DNA of 8,025 nt from Desulfovibrionaceae bacterium (GTDB taxonomy: Bacteria > Desulfobacterota > Desulfovibrionia > Desulfovibrionales > Desulfovibrionaceae). Shown here one piece after another: positions 1 to 7,334 of this stretch. Below the pieces are notes generated by a model. The model had not been told where the DNA came from. It made no database searches and saw only the letters and a list, made by a program, of their open reading frames with translations. The stretch's first letter is position 1. Every line of letters starts with the position of its first letter. The position numbers and the translations under genes are program-made. The stretch spans positions 1 to 8,025 of the forward strand of contig WRHT01000060.1 in the NCBI GenBank assembly GCA_009783115.1, written 5' to 3'.

Positions 1-1
1 A

Positions 2-892
2 ATCCACCGGCTGAATGTCTCTTTTTCTATCGGGAAAATGGATGAAAAGCGCGGCGGCACCGGCGGCAACATCGCCTATAATCTGGCCCTGCTGGGTGAG
101 CCGGGCATCCTGCTGGCTTCAGTAGGGCGTGATTTCGGGCCTTATGAAGCCTTTTTGCGCCGGGCCGGCCTCTCCCTTGAAGGCCTGCGCCGCCTGCCTG
201 ATGAATTCACCGCCGGGGCCTATATCACCACGGATTTGCAAGACAACCAGATTACCGCCTTCCACTCGGCGGCCATGAACATGCCCTGCGGTTATGTCTT
301 TCCAGCTCTGGACCCGGCTGTGGACTTGGGCATTATCGCCCCGACCAACAACGAAGACATGGAAGAACACGCCAAATTTTATAGGTCCAATGGCATCCGC
401 TATATTTTTGACCCTGGGCAGCAGATTATCGGTTTAAGCCTGGAGCGGCTCCTGGCCGGCATAAACGGCGCGGCCATGCTGGTCAGCAATGATTACGAGC
501 TGGAGCTTATTCTGAATATGTTCAAGGCGGATCTGTCCAAGTTGCTGGAACTTGTGCCGGTGGTGATTACCACCCTGGGCCATGAAGGATCGCGCATCTC
601 CCGCCGGGGGATGGAAAGCGCGCATATCCAGGCGGCCAGGGCCGCCTATGTGCACGACCCCACCGGGGCGGGCGACGCTTACCGGGCCGGGCTGATCAAG
701 GGGTTGCTCCACGGCTTGCCCCTAGAGGAGTGCGCCTGCTTGGGGTCGGTGTGCGCTTCTTTTTGCGTGGAGCGCTTGGGCACCCAGGAACACTATTACG
801 ATTCGAAGGCGGTGGCCGAGCGGCTCCTGGAAAATTACGGCCTGCGGCTAGGCCTGGATTTTACGCCGCTCTTCGCCGGGGATGGGGAATAA
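2..892 (+). CDS. PfkB-family carbohydrate/nucleoside kinase, adenosine-kinase-like (5' end outside window)
   Basis: This is an ATP-dependent small-molecule kinase of the ribokinase/PfkB superfamily, probably cytosolic. The reading frame is open to the left edge: twelve codons (IHRLNVSFSIGK) precede the first ATG at 38, and they resemble the family's substrate-lid region, so the true start lies upstream and roughly 25-40 residues are missing. The N-terminal PfkB signature region is GGTGGNIAYNLALLGE (visible residues 18-33). The C-terminal signature DPTGAGDAYRAG (visible residues 219-230) carries the anion-hole GAGD and its catalytic Asp at visible residue 225. FDPGQQ and the VSNDYELELI segment are typical of the bacterial subgroup often annotated as adenosine kinase-like. 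The substrate (adenosine, another nucleoside, or a sugar) cannot be decided from sequence. The gene ends 89 nt before the membrane sensor gene on the same strand with no terminator between them, so cotranscription is possible. Confidence 0.9.
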   Translation: MHRLNVSFSIGKMDEKRGGTGGNIAYNLALLGEPGILLASVGRDFGPYEAFLRRAGLSLEGLRRLPDEFTAGAYITTDLQDNQITAFHSAAMNMPCGYVFPALDPAVDLGIIAPTNNEDMEEHAKFYRSNGIRYIFDPGQQIIGLSLERLLAGINGAAMLVSNDYELELILNMFKADLSKLLELVPVVITTLGHEGSRISRRGMESAHIQAARAAYVHDPTGAGDAYRAGLIKGLLHGLPLEECACLGSVCASFCVERLGTQEHYYDSKAVAERLLENYGLRLGLDFTPLFAGDGE

Positions 893-981
893 AGCGCATG
901 GAAAAAATTACGGAATACCGCGCCCCAAGCGGCGGGAAACCGGCGATTCCGGACAAGTCCGGCGGGAGGTAGGCGGGTTTT

Positions 982-3900
982 ATGCTATCAGGGCGGCGGA
1001 CCGCGCTTTTCTTTTTGTTTTTGTCAGTAACGCTTTTGGGGGCGGCCCTAGGGCCGGCTGGGGGGATGGCGGCTTCACCCGTGGCTGTGGATCAGCTTTC
1101 CGGGGTTTTGCCGCTAAAAAATTCCGCCGCCTATCTGGTGGACCCCGGAGGCCGGATGACGGTGCAGGAGGCCGCTTCTCCCAGGCGGAACGAGCATTTC
1201 CGGCCTCTGGCCGCGGGTTTGCCCTGGAACGAAAGCGGCGCGCTCTGGCTGCGGGTTTCCTTGTTCAGGAACAACCCGGCCTCCGGGCGGGAGCGCGTGG
1301 TTTTTCGGATGGATTTGGGGAGGGACGCGCCTCCGGCCAGGATATACTGGGCGGAGAAGCTGAATCCGGAGGGAGAGGTCAGAGAGTGGCGGGACGCCCC
1401 GGCCTCGCGCCAGGGAATTCTTACCCTGCCGGACCCGGAATTTTTGCCCATGACCGTGTATTTGCGTCTGGAGCGTCTGCCTGGATTCTGGTTTGATCCC
1501 TTGCTCTTCGGCAGGGGGACCGTGCCGCCTGATGAGGAGCTGGCCTGGACGTTGGCCCTGCGCGCCTTGCTGGCCCTGGTCATTTTGATCTGCCTTTTGC
1601 GCGGCGCGATCCAGGGCGAAGGCTGGCGCGTCTGGGGGGCTATGGCCCTGGCCTGCGCCTTGATCTACGCCATGTATGGCGATAACGGCGTGGAACTGCT
1701 CCGGATCCGCCTGGAAAATGTTCCGCGCCTTCTGGCGCCGGGGCTGGCGGTAATGATCCTGCCGCACCTGGGGCGTTATCTTATGGATGGCGGCGATGAA
1801 GGGGCCTTGGGCAAGAGCTTGATATTTTTCAGCCTGCCCGGAATGATCCTGGCCCTCCTGCCTCTGATGCCGGATTTCGGCTGGACCGCCCGGCTGCTTC
1901 CTTTCGCGCCGCTGGCTCTGCTTCCGCCGTTTATGCTCGCCTGCTGCGTCTGCCTGGCGCGCAAGAGCGGAGGCGCGGCCTATGCCCTTTTGCTTCTTCC
2001 GCCTTTGGCCGGCGCTCTGGCGGCTTTGTATGTCCTGCGCTTCCAAGTGGAATTGCCTTTCAGGGAGCTTGGGCCGCAGATTTCCAGTTTCGGCTGGCTG
2101 GTGTCCGGACTCTTCCTGTCGCTGATGAAAGGTCCGGATCCCAGGGAAAAGAAAGATTTTTTCCCCCTGGACAGTTACCTGGAAAGCGGGGGACCTCCCA
2201 TGGAGGCTCCGGAGGAAAATCCGGTCTTGGACGCATTTATGCGGGAGGGCTTATACCCAAAGGACGCGGTCCCGCGGGAAGCCTCGAAAGCCGGATGGAC
2301 GCAGGGGCGGAATGAGGGCGCTCCAGTACTTCCCGTGTATGCGGACGGCGAGGAAGCGGTCCTGGAGCTGGATGCCAGTTTACGTCTGCCGGATGCGCCG
2401 GAAGAAATTCGGGCAGGGGAAAGCGCTTCCGGACTTGCCGATGGGCCTGGGGCGCTGTATATCCGGGATTCGGAAGAGCCGGGCCTGGTTTTGATAAAGT
2501 CCGCGGAAGCAGGGGGAGACTTTGCCGTGGAACAGCGGCCGGTCTTCAACCTGGTCGAGCTCATCCGGCATATCCACGAACAGGTCCTGCCGCTGGCCGA
2601 AGCCAGGGGGATCAATCTTTCCTGGTTTGTGGCCCCTTCGCTCCCGCTGTTTTATCAGGGCGATGCGGATCGCCTTTCCCGGCTCATCCGGTTTCTGGTG
2701 CGGGGCAGCGTGGAGGCGGCGGAGAACGGTTCGGTGCGCCTGAGCGTGCGTGAGGCCCTGGAAGCCGGACAGGGACGGTTGCGTTTCAGTCTCCTGGAAG
2801 TCTGCATGAACATCGAGCAGATGCGTCTTCCTTCAGAATGGATGAACCAGGCCTGGGAGCAGGCCTGCGCCTCTGGCTTTGTCTTTAATATGGATTTTGC
2901 CCCGGACCAGGGCACAACCTTTTCCTTTACCCTGGATTGCGCGCCTTCATGGGATCCTGCACAGCCGCCGGGGTCATGCGCCCCACCCGCTGAAGAAAAG
3001 TCCGCGCCGCCCGCGCCGTCCGTTCCAAAACCGGATCGGCTGAAAGGGCCGGGGTACGGCTATAAGAAAAAACAGGAGGAGTCCCTGCCCCCGCCCGAGG
3101 AGATCCTGCCTCCGCTCAGGGAATATGTGATCTTGCTGGATCCGGCGGCCAGCGGGCGCAGACTGATGAAGCGCCAGTTGGAAGGGCTGCCGCATAAGCC
3201 TCTGGAAGCAAAGAACGCGGCGGAGGCGCTCAGGGTTTGCGCGGATCATCCGGTGGGGCTTCTGCTTTTTGACGCGGACATGCCGGAATTGGAACTGCGG
3301 GAGGCTATAGGAAAGATCCGGGACGCCGACCTGGCTCGCGGCATGGCGGCTACTCCGGCCCTGGCCTTGCTTTCGCATGAATCTCAAGCCGAAAGGATGC
3401 TGCGCCTTGGTTGTACCGAATGTCTGGTAAAATTCATCAGCCGCTCCGAGTTCCAGGAAACGGCGCTGCGTTTATGCCCGCACCCGGATCATCCATCTTC
3501 GTCCTGGTCCGGGGACGAAGAGGATCAGGTCCTGCCCCTGCATCCTGAACCCATGGCTGATAAGGTCCACAGGGTACCCCTGGAAGATATGTTTGTCCTG
3601 GATGAGTATGACGGGCCGGTAGTCACGGGCGCTGAGGGAGTCTGGCGATCCTCCCTGCCGGAAGATCGGAGGAATGTCCCGGCCCTGGCCATTGCCGACG
3701 ACCCCGGCGATTTCATGTACGCGGAGATGCGTTCTTCAATTCCCGGTTTTCTGGAAGCGTTGCGGGAGGGTTTGCGGGATTTGCAAGACTCCGTGGAAGC
3801 CGTGGATTTGGCCGGGCTGGAAAAGGCCGCCTCTCTGATGTTGCGTCAGGGGGAGGTTTACGGGCTGGTCCCCCTTACGCGCATGTCCGTGTGCGTGTTT

Positions 3901-4017
3901 GAGGCCGCAAGGTCCGGCGAGGCCGAGGCGGCGGCGGAACTGGCCGAAGCCCTGGCTGAGCGCGTCCAGCGTTATATTTCCAGCCTGGAACTGACCCATA
4001 GGCAATCCGGCGGATGA
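982..4017 (+). CDS. 7TM-DISM hybrid sensor protein with degenerate histidine-kinase core, receiver and His-less Hpt-like domain
   Basis: An inner-membrane signalling protein of 1011 residues. The start ATG follows GGAGGT (965-970). Order: signal peptide, about 1-31; periplasmic domain resembling 7TMR-DISMED2, about 42-178 (ESGALWLRVSLFRN, then TVYLRLERLPG); seven hydrophobic segments at about 187-206, 216-233, 248-264, 277-296, 304-325, 331-352 and 366-382; an acidic and proline-rich linker; a HATPase-like region, about 520-652; a second proline-rich linker; a receiver, about 712-832; a linker; and an Hpt-like helical bundle, about 918-1003. The kinase part keeps flanking family features (VFNLVELIRHIHEQV, LPLAEARGINL, DADRLSRLIRFLV, DQGTTFSFTL). 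It lacks an H-box histidine (none between residues 384 and 529), the N-box Asn and a DxGxG box. The receiver keeps Asp764, Ser798 and Lys817, but the second residue of the acidic pair is Pro721. The Hpt position for His is Ser951. It therefore looks like a pseudo-kinase scaffold. The ligand and partners are unknown. The frame is intact, so it is not an obvious pseudogene. Confidence 0.85.
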   Translation: MLSGRRTALFFLFLSVTLLGAALGPAGGMAASPVAVDQLSGVLPLKNSAAYLVDPGGRMTVQEAASPRRNEHFRPLAAGLPWNESGALWLRVSLFRNNPASGRERVVFRMDLGRDAPPARIYWAEKLNPEGEVREWRDAPASRQGILTLPDPEFLPMTVYLRLERLPGFWFDPLLFGRGTVPPDEELAWTLALRALLALVILICLLRGAIQGEGWRVWGAMALACALIYAMYGDNGVELLRIRLENVPRLLAPGLAVMILPHLGRYLMDGGDEGALGKSLIFFSLPGMILALLPLMPDFGWTARLLPFAPLALLPPFMLACCVCLARKSGGAAYALLLLPPLAGALAALYVLRFQVELPFRELGPQISSFGWLVSGLFLSLMKGPDPREKKDFFPLDSYLESGGPPMEAPEENPVLDAFMREGLYPKDAVPREASKAGWTQGRNEGAPVLPVYADGEEAVLELDASLRLPDAPEEIRAGESASGLADGPGALYIRDSEEPGLVLIKSAEAGGDFAVEQRPVFNLVELIRHIHEQVLPLAEARGINLSWFVAPSLPLFYQGDADRLSRLIRFLVRGSVEAAENGSVRLSVREALEAGQGRLRFSLLEVCMNIEQMRLPSEWMNQAWEQACASGFVFNMDFAPDQGTTFSFTLDCAPSWDPAQPPGSCAPPAEEKSAPPAPSVPKPDRLKGPGYGYKKKQEESLPPPEEILPPLREYVILLDPAASGRRLMKRQLEGLPHKPLEAKNAAEALRVCADHPVGLLLFDADMPELELREAIGKIRDADLARGMAATPALALLSHESQAERMLRLGCTECLVKFISRSEFQETALRLCPHPDHPSSSWSGDEEDQVLPLHPEPMADKVHRVPLEDMFVLDEYDGPVVTGAEGVWRSSLPEDRRNVPALAIADDPGDFMYAEMRSSIPGFLEALREGLRDLQDSVEAVDLAGLEKAASLMLRQGEVYGLVPLTRMSVCVFEAARSGEAEAAAELAEALAERVQRYISSLELTHRQSGG

Positions 4018-4021
4018 CGCT

Positions 4022-4513
4022 CTAGAAATAAGTCATGGATATTTTTTTCAGTTCCCGCAAGCTGCGCAGGGCCGCGTATTCGGTCAGCCCGGTTTTTTGA
4101 GAGAGTTCGGCCATGCCCGCCGCGCAGTCTTCCTCCCGCCGGCCGTGGAACATGGTGAAAAATTCCCAGGGCCAGCGGTCCTTCTCCGGGGAAGGACGGT
4201 AATAGCAATGTGAAATCTGCGGCAGGGCGGTGGCTGCCCGCGCCGCCGCGTCCGCTTCCTGCCGATCCTTCACCTTCCAGGCCACCATTAGGTTATGTTT
4301 GTAGCCGGCGCGCTGGTGTTTCAGGCTGGCCCCGAAACGCCGGATCACCACGGCGTCCTTCAGAGAACGCAAAAGTTCCAGCACCTCGTCCTCAGTGGAG
4401 CCGGCCAGGACGGCGATGTCCGCGTAAGGAGTAGCGCTGTCCGGCAGGTTTTTCTGCGCCAGGGCCAGGATTCGCCTTTCCGTTTGGGTGAATTCGCTGT
4501 ATGTTTTTCCCAT
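4022..4513 (-). CDS. ahbB: Siroheme decarboxylase subunit AhbB (Lrp/AsnC-like fold)
   Basis: AhbB, with AhbA, removes two acetate carboxyls from siroheme to give 12,18-didecarboxysiroheme in the alternative haem pathway of sulfate reducers and archaea. The 163-residue protein has an N-terminal winged-helix region (about 8-60, FTQTERRILALAQ) and an AsnC-like alpha/beta domain. Diagnostic segments are VIRRFGASLKHQRAGYKHN (56-74), ISHCYYRP (100-107, with His102 in the substrate-side motif), WPWEFFTMFHG (114-124) and the C-terminal KKISMTYF. RRFGASLKHQ with ISHCY fits AhbB; AhbA has RRIGAN and THNY motifs instead. Because it shares the Lrp/AsnC fold it is often misannotated as a transcription regulator. 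It is convergent with the sensor gene (4 nt apart) and divergent from gpsA (35 nt between starts). No good Shine-Dalgarno site precedes the ATG, and no ahbA is visible here. DNA binding is not excluded. Confidence 0.85.
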   Translation of the reverse strand: MGKTYSEFTQTERRILALAQKNLPDSATPYADIAVLAGSTEDEVLELLRSLKDAVVIRRFGASLKHQRAGYKHNLMVAWKVKDRQEADAAARAATALPQISHCYYRPSPEKDRWPWEFFTMFHGRREEDCAAGMAELSQKTGLTEYAALRSLRELKKISMTYF

Positions 4514-4519
4514 TCCGAA

Positions 4520-4548
4520 AGCATAGCCTAAAAGATCGGAGAAGACAA
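4520..4548 (-). promoter_or_regulatory. Candidate ahbB promoter (possible leaderless transcript)
   Basis: Read on the minus strand, TTGTCT (4548-4543) and TATGCT (4525-4520) are separated by 17 nt, each matching 4 of 6 positions of the sigma-70 hexamers. The -10 element ends only 6 nt before the ahbB ATG, which would place the transcript start at or next to the A of the start codon. This agrees with the absence of a Shine-Dalgarno site. The -35 element abuts the gpsA start codon. The hexamers are weak, so this is inference. Confidence 0.35.
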
Positions 4549-5535
4549 ATGCGTGCGGTCATTCTTGGCGGGGGAAGCTGGGGCACGGCCCTGGGCAACA
4601 TGCTTGCGGCCAAGGGGCTGGAGGTTGCCTTGTGGCTGCGCGATGCGGAAGTTGCCCTGGCGGTGAACGCCCGCCACGAGAATACGCGCTACCTGCCGGG
4701 TCTGACTCTGCACGGGGGGCTGCGGGCCAGCCTGGACCCGGACGAGGCTTTTGCCGGGGCGGAGCTTTGCGTTCTGGCGGTGCCTTGCCAGGGCGCCCGC
4801 GCCGCGCTGCGCTCCCTGGCCTCGCGCTTCACCCCGGATTTGCCCCTGATTTGCGCCAGCAAGGGGCTGGAACTGGTCAGCCGCAAGACCATGTCGGGCA
4901 TGGTCGCGGAAGAGCTGCCCCGGACGCCGTACGCGATTCTTTCAGGGCCGTCTTTCGCGGCCGAGGTGCTGCGGGAGCTGCCCTGCGCCGTGGCCCTGGG
5001 TTGCGCCGACAAAAATTTGGGCGGCCGTCTGCGCCATATTTTTTCCACCTCGCGTTTCCGGGTTTATTCCAGCGTGGACGTTCTGGGGGTGGAACTGGGC
5101 GGAGCCTTGAAAAATATTATCGCCATCGCCGCCGGGGTCAGCGACGGTCTGGGTTTGGGGCATAACGCCAGGGCCGCGCTCATAACCCGCGGTCTGGCCG
5201 AAATGAGCCGCTTGGGCGCGGCCCTGGGGGCGCAGCCGATCACCTTTATGGGTCTGTCCGGCCTGGGGGATCTGGCGCTCACCTGCGCGGGGGATCTCTC
5301 GCGTAACCGGCGGGTGGGCCTGGGGCTGGCCGCCGGTAAAAACTTGGAACAGATCCAGGCGGAAATAGGCATGGCCACCGAAGGGGTCAAGACCACCGAG
5401 GCGGCTCTGGCCCTGGGCCGGGACTTGGGAGTGGAACTGCCGGTGGCCGCTACGGTGCATACCTTGCTGCGCGGTTCCCTGGATGCCGGGGAGGCGGCCA
5501 GGCAACTGATGGCGCGGGCGCTTAAAGAAGAGTAA
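4549..5535 (+). CDS. gpsA: NAD(P)-dependent glycerol-3-phosphate dehydrogenase GpsA
   Basis: A cytosolic enzyme that reduces dihydroxyacetone phosphate to sn-glycerol-3-phosphate, the backbone precursor of phospholipids. The 328-residue length is normal for the family. The start at 4549 is chosen because [16 protein letters not shown] begins directly with the Rossmann nucleotide-binding strand (GGGSWG, 7-12) and GGAGAAG (4538-4544) is well placed before it; an upstream in-frame ATG at 4501 would add 16 unlikely residues lying over ahbB. Further family motifs are ASKGLE (103-108, with Lys105), [10 protein letters not shown] (131-140), [13 protein letters not shown] (184-196, with the catalytic Lys188), [10 protein letters not shown] (237-246) and SRNRRVG (251-257). 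All expected catalytic residues are present. It is followed after 20 nt by hemL on the same strand, so the two are probably cotranscribed, an association of convenience and not one pathway. Confidence 0.97.
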   Translation: MRAVILGGGSWGTALGNMLAAKGLEVALWLRDAEVALAVNARHENTRYLPGLTLHGGLRASLDPDEAFAGAELCVLAVPCQGARAALRSLASRFTPDLPLICASKGLELVSRKTMSGMVAEELPRTPYAILSGPSFAAEVLRELPCAVALGCADKNLGGRLRHIFSTSRFRVYSSVDVLGVELGGALKNIIAIAAGVSDGLGLGHNARAALITRGLAEMSRLGAALGAQPITFMGLSGLGDLALTCAGDLSRNRRVGLGLAAGKNLEQIQAEIGMATEGVKTTEAALALGRDLGVELPVAATVHTLLRGSLDAGEAARQLMARALKEE

Positions 5536-5555
5536 TCTTGGTAAAGAGAGGAATT

Positions 5556-6833
5556 ATGGAAAAACGCTCAGAGGAATTGTTCGGCCTGGCCCGGAAGTAT
5601 ATCCCAGGCGGGGTGAACAGCCCGGTGCGCGCCTGCCTGGCGGTGGACAGCGTTCCATTGTTCATTGTCCGGGGCCGGGGCAGCCGGATCATCACGGCGG
5701 ACGGGGTGGAATATATTGACTTTGTGCAGTCATGGGGGCCGCTGATCTTGGGACATGCCCATCCGGGAGTGCTTCGGGCGATAGTGGAAGCGGCGGAGCG
5801 CGGAAGCAGTTTCGGAGCGCCTTGCGAGGCGGAGGCGCGCCTGGCTCAGGACGTCTGCGCGGCTTTGCCCGCAATGGAAATGATCCGCATGGTAAGTTCC
5901 GGCACCGAGGCGACCATGAGCGCCCTGCGCCTGGCGAGGGCCTTTACCGGACGCAACCGGCTGGTAAAGTTTGACGGCGGCTATCACGGCCACGGAGACC
6001 CCTTCCTGGCCAGGGCCGGATCCGGGGTCGCCACCCTTTCCCTGCCCGGCACTCCCGGAGTGCCGCCGTCGGTGGTTGAGGATACGCTCATCGCCCCCTA
6101 TAACGATGACCGGGCGGTGGAGGAACTCTTCCGCCGGCAGGGGGAGGAAATTGCCGCTATTTTCGTTGAGCCGGCGGCCGGCAATATGGGACTGGTGCTT
6201 CCTGAACCTGGTTTTTTGGAGGCCTTGCGCGCCATCTGCGATCGCTACGGCGCCCTGCTGGTTTTTGACGAGGTGATCACCGGGTTCAGGGTTTCCTATA
6301 ATGGCGCCCAGGGATATTACGGAGTAAAGCCGGATCTGACCACTTTGGGCAAAATCATCGGCGCCGGAATGCCGGTGGGGGCCTATGGAGGCCGGCGCGA
6401 TATTATGGCCCGCGTCGCCCCGGAAGGCCCGGTATATCAGGCCGGAACCCTTTCCGGCAACCCGGTGGCTATGGCTGCCGGGCTGGCCGCGCTGGAAGCG
6501 CTGCGGGCCTCGGATTATGCGGCCCTGGCCGCAAAGGTAGAGGAATTCTGCCGGGAGATGGAAAAAATTTTCGCGGCCAAGGGGGTGGAGGCGCGCATAA
6601 ACCGCCTGGCCAGCATGTTCACCATTTTCTTTACCGGCCGGAAGGTGCTGGATTTCGCCTCCGCCCAAAGCGCGGATGCGGCGCTTTATACCAGTTTGTA
6701 TAAGCATCTGCGCGGATGCGGCGTTTACCTGGCCCCTTCATGTTTTGAGGCGGCCATGGTTTCTTTCGCGCATACGGAGGAGGATTTCAGCCGCGCCCTG
6801 GAGGCCCTGCGCTCCTGGGAACCGCGTAAGTAA
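5556..6833 (+). CDS. hemL: Glutamate-1-semialdehyde 2,1-aminomutase
   Basis: A PLP-dependent enzyme that converts glutamate-1-semialdehyde to 5-aminolevulinate, the last step of the C5 route into tetrapyrroles (siroheme, haem, cobamides). The protein has 425 residues, normal for HemL. The start at 5556 is chosen because MEKRSEELF followed by [11 protein letters not shown] is the canonical N-terminus and AGAGAGGA (5545-5552) precedes it; a TTG at 5538 would only add six residues. Motifs in order: SFGAPCEAE (85-93), [17 protein letters not shown] (113-129, PLP phosphate binding), [10 protein letters not shown] (139-148), [10 protein letters not shown] (203-212), [10 protein letters not shown] (236-245, with Asp238 facing the PLP ring nitrogen), [18 protein letters not shown] (262-279, with Schiff-base Lys266), QAGTLSGNP (295-303), and the C-terminal YLAPSCFEA region. 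It sits 20 nt after gpsA. Nearby ahbB acts far downstream in the same tetrapyrrole route. Confidence 0.97.
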   Translation: MEKRSEELFGLARKYIPGGVNSPVRACLAVDSVPLFIVRGRGSRIITADGVEYIDFVQSWGPLILGHAHPGVLRAIVEAAERGSSFGAPCEAEARLAQDVCAALPAMEMIRMVSSGTEATMSALRLARAFTGRNRLVKFDGGYHGHGDPFLARAGSGVATLSLPGTPGVPPSVVEDTLIAPYNDDRAVEELFRRQGEEIAAIFVEPAAGNMGLVLPEPGFLEALRAICDRYGALLVFDEVITGFRVSYNGAQGYYGVKPDLTTLGKIIGAGMPVGAYGGRRDIMARVAPEGPVYQAGTLSGNPVAMAAGLAALEALRASDYAALAAKVEEFCREMEKIFAAKGVEARINRLASMFTIFFTGRKVLDFASAQSADAALYTSLYKHLRGCGVYLAPSCFEAAMVSFAHTEEDFSRALEALRSWEPRK

Positions 6834-6838
6834 GGCGG

Positions 6839-7222
6839 CTATTGGCGGCACTGGGCGCACAGGCCCAGGAATTCCATGCGGACCGCAAGAATGGTAAAGT
6901 CTGGAGCCTCTATGCCTTCCGGCAGTTGGGGTTCCGGCAGGCGGCCGTGGACATCGGCCACCCGTCCGCAACGCTCGCAGCGCACATGGGCGTGGGGGCG
7001 CGTATTCCCGTCAAAGCGTTTCTGGAAGCCCGCGTACTCCAGCTTTTGCACTTCCTTGTTATCGGCCAGGAGTTCAAGGTTTCGATAAACCGTGCCCAGG
7101 CTGATATGTGGAATTTTGCAGCGCACCATGCCGTATATTTCATCGGCTGTGGGATGGGAGACGACTTTGCGCAGTTCATCCAGGATCGTGGCTCGCTGCT
7201 TTGTCATTCTGGTGTTTTGCAT
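6839..7222 (-). CDS. perR: Peroxide-responsive Fur-family repressor PerR
   Basis: A 127-residue cytosolic metal-dependent DNA-binding regulator. The start at 7222 is preferred over an upstream in-frame ATG at 7255 because AAGGAG (7233-7228) lies 5 nt before it. The winged-helix part contains MTKQRATIL (6-14) and LGTVYRNLELL (42-52, recognition helix). The dimerisation part holds the regulatory metal ligands His23 (SHPTAD), Asp71 (KRFDG), His77 and His79 (RPHAH) and Asp90. Asp in the RFD motif, where Fur has Glu, favours a peroxide-sensing PerR. The structural zinc site is Cys82/Cys85 and Cys122/Cys125. The N-terminus is about 10-15 residues shorter than in Bacillus PerR, lacking most of the first helix. 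The gene is convergent with hemL (5 nt apart) and is preceded by an AT-rich gap that should carry its promoter and may allow autoregulation. Fur or Zur identity is less likely but not excluded. Confidence 0.9.
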   Translation of the reverse strand: MQNTRMTKQRATILDELRKVVSHPTADEIYGMVRCKIPHISLGTVYRNLELLADNKEVQKLEYAGFQKRFDGNTRPHAHVRCERCGRVADVHGRLPEPQLPEGIEAPDFTILAVRMEFLGLCAQCRQ

Positions 7223-7316
7223 GGCGTCTCCTTCATAAATATATAAAGCGCCCATATATAAAATATTCTATACCCAGGCGGACGTTCATTAAATAGGAGT
7301 TTTACACTCTTATCTA

Positions 7317-7331
7317 GTTTGATAATTATTA
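7317..7331. promoter_or_regulatory. Candidate PerR-type operator
   Basis: This 15-nt site fits the Bacillus PerR box pattern (TTATAAT-N-ATTATAA) at 10 of 14 positions and is centred on the palindrome ATAATTAT. It overlaps the transcript start predicted from the candidate perR promoter, a position suited to autorepression. A perfect 10-bp palindrome ATATTAATAT (7335-7344) lies next to it. Because the surroundings are very AT-rich, such matches arise easily by chance. Confidence 0.25.
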
Positions 7332-7334
7332 CTG

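Noticed and set aside
882..1496. 204-codon frame overlapping the start of the sensor gene
   Set aside because: Out of frame with the well-supported sensor gene; composition is the Gly/Arg/Ala-rich shadow typical of GC-rich DNA, with no domain or motif.
1114..2046. 310-codon minus-strand frame inside the sensor gene
   Set aside because: Antisense to the signal peptide and membrane segments; rich in Gln, Arg and Gly with no motif, as expected of a shadow frame.
4022..4513. Annotation of the AsnC-like gene as a transcription regulator
   Set aside because: RRFGASLKHQ, ISHCYYRP and the KKISMTYF end fit siroheme decarboxylase AhbB better than Lrp/AsnC regulators.
5730..6707. 325-codon minus-strand frame inside hemL
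   Set aside because: Lies entirely antisense to hemL, whose motifs are complete; the translation has no recognisable motif and is a codon-bias shadow.
6842..7246. 134-codon plus-strand frame opposite perR
   Set aside because: Antisense to perR, whose metal ligands and Shine-Dalgarno site are clear; no motif in the translation.
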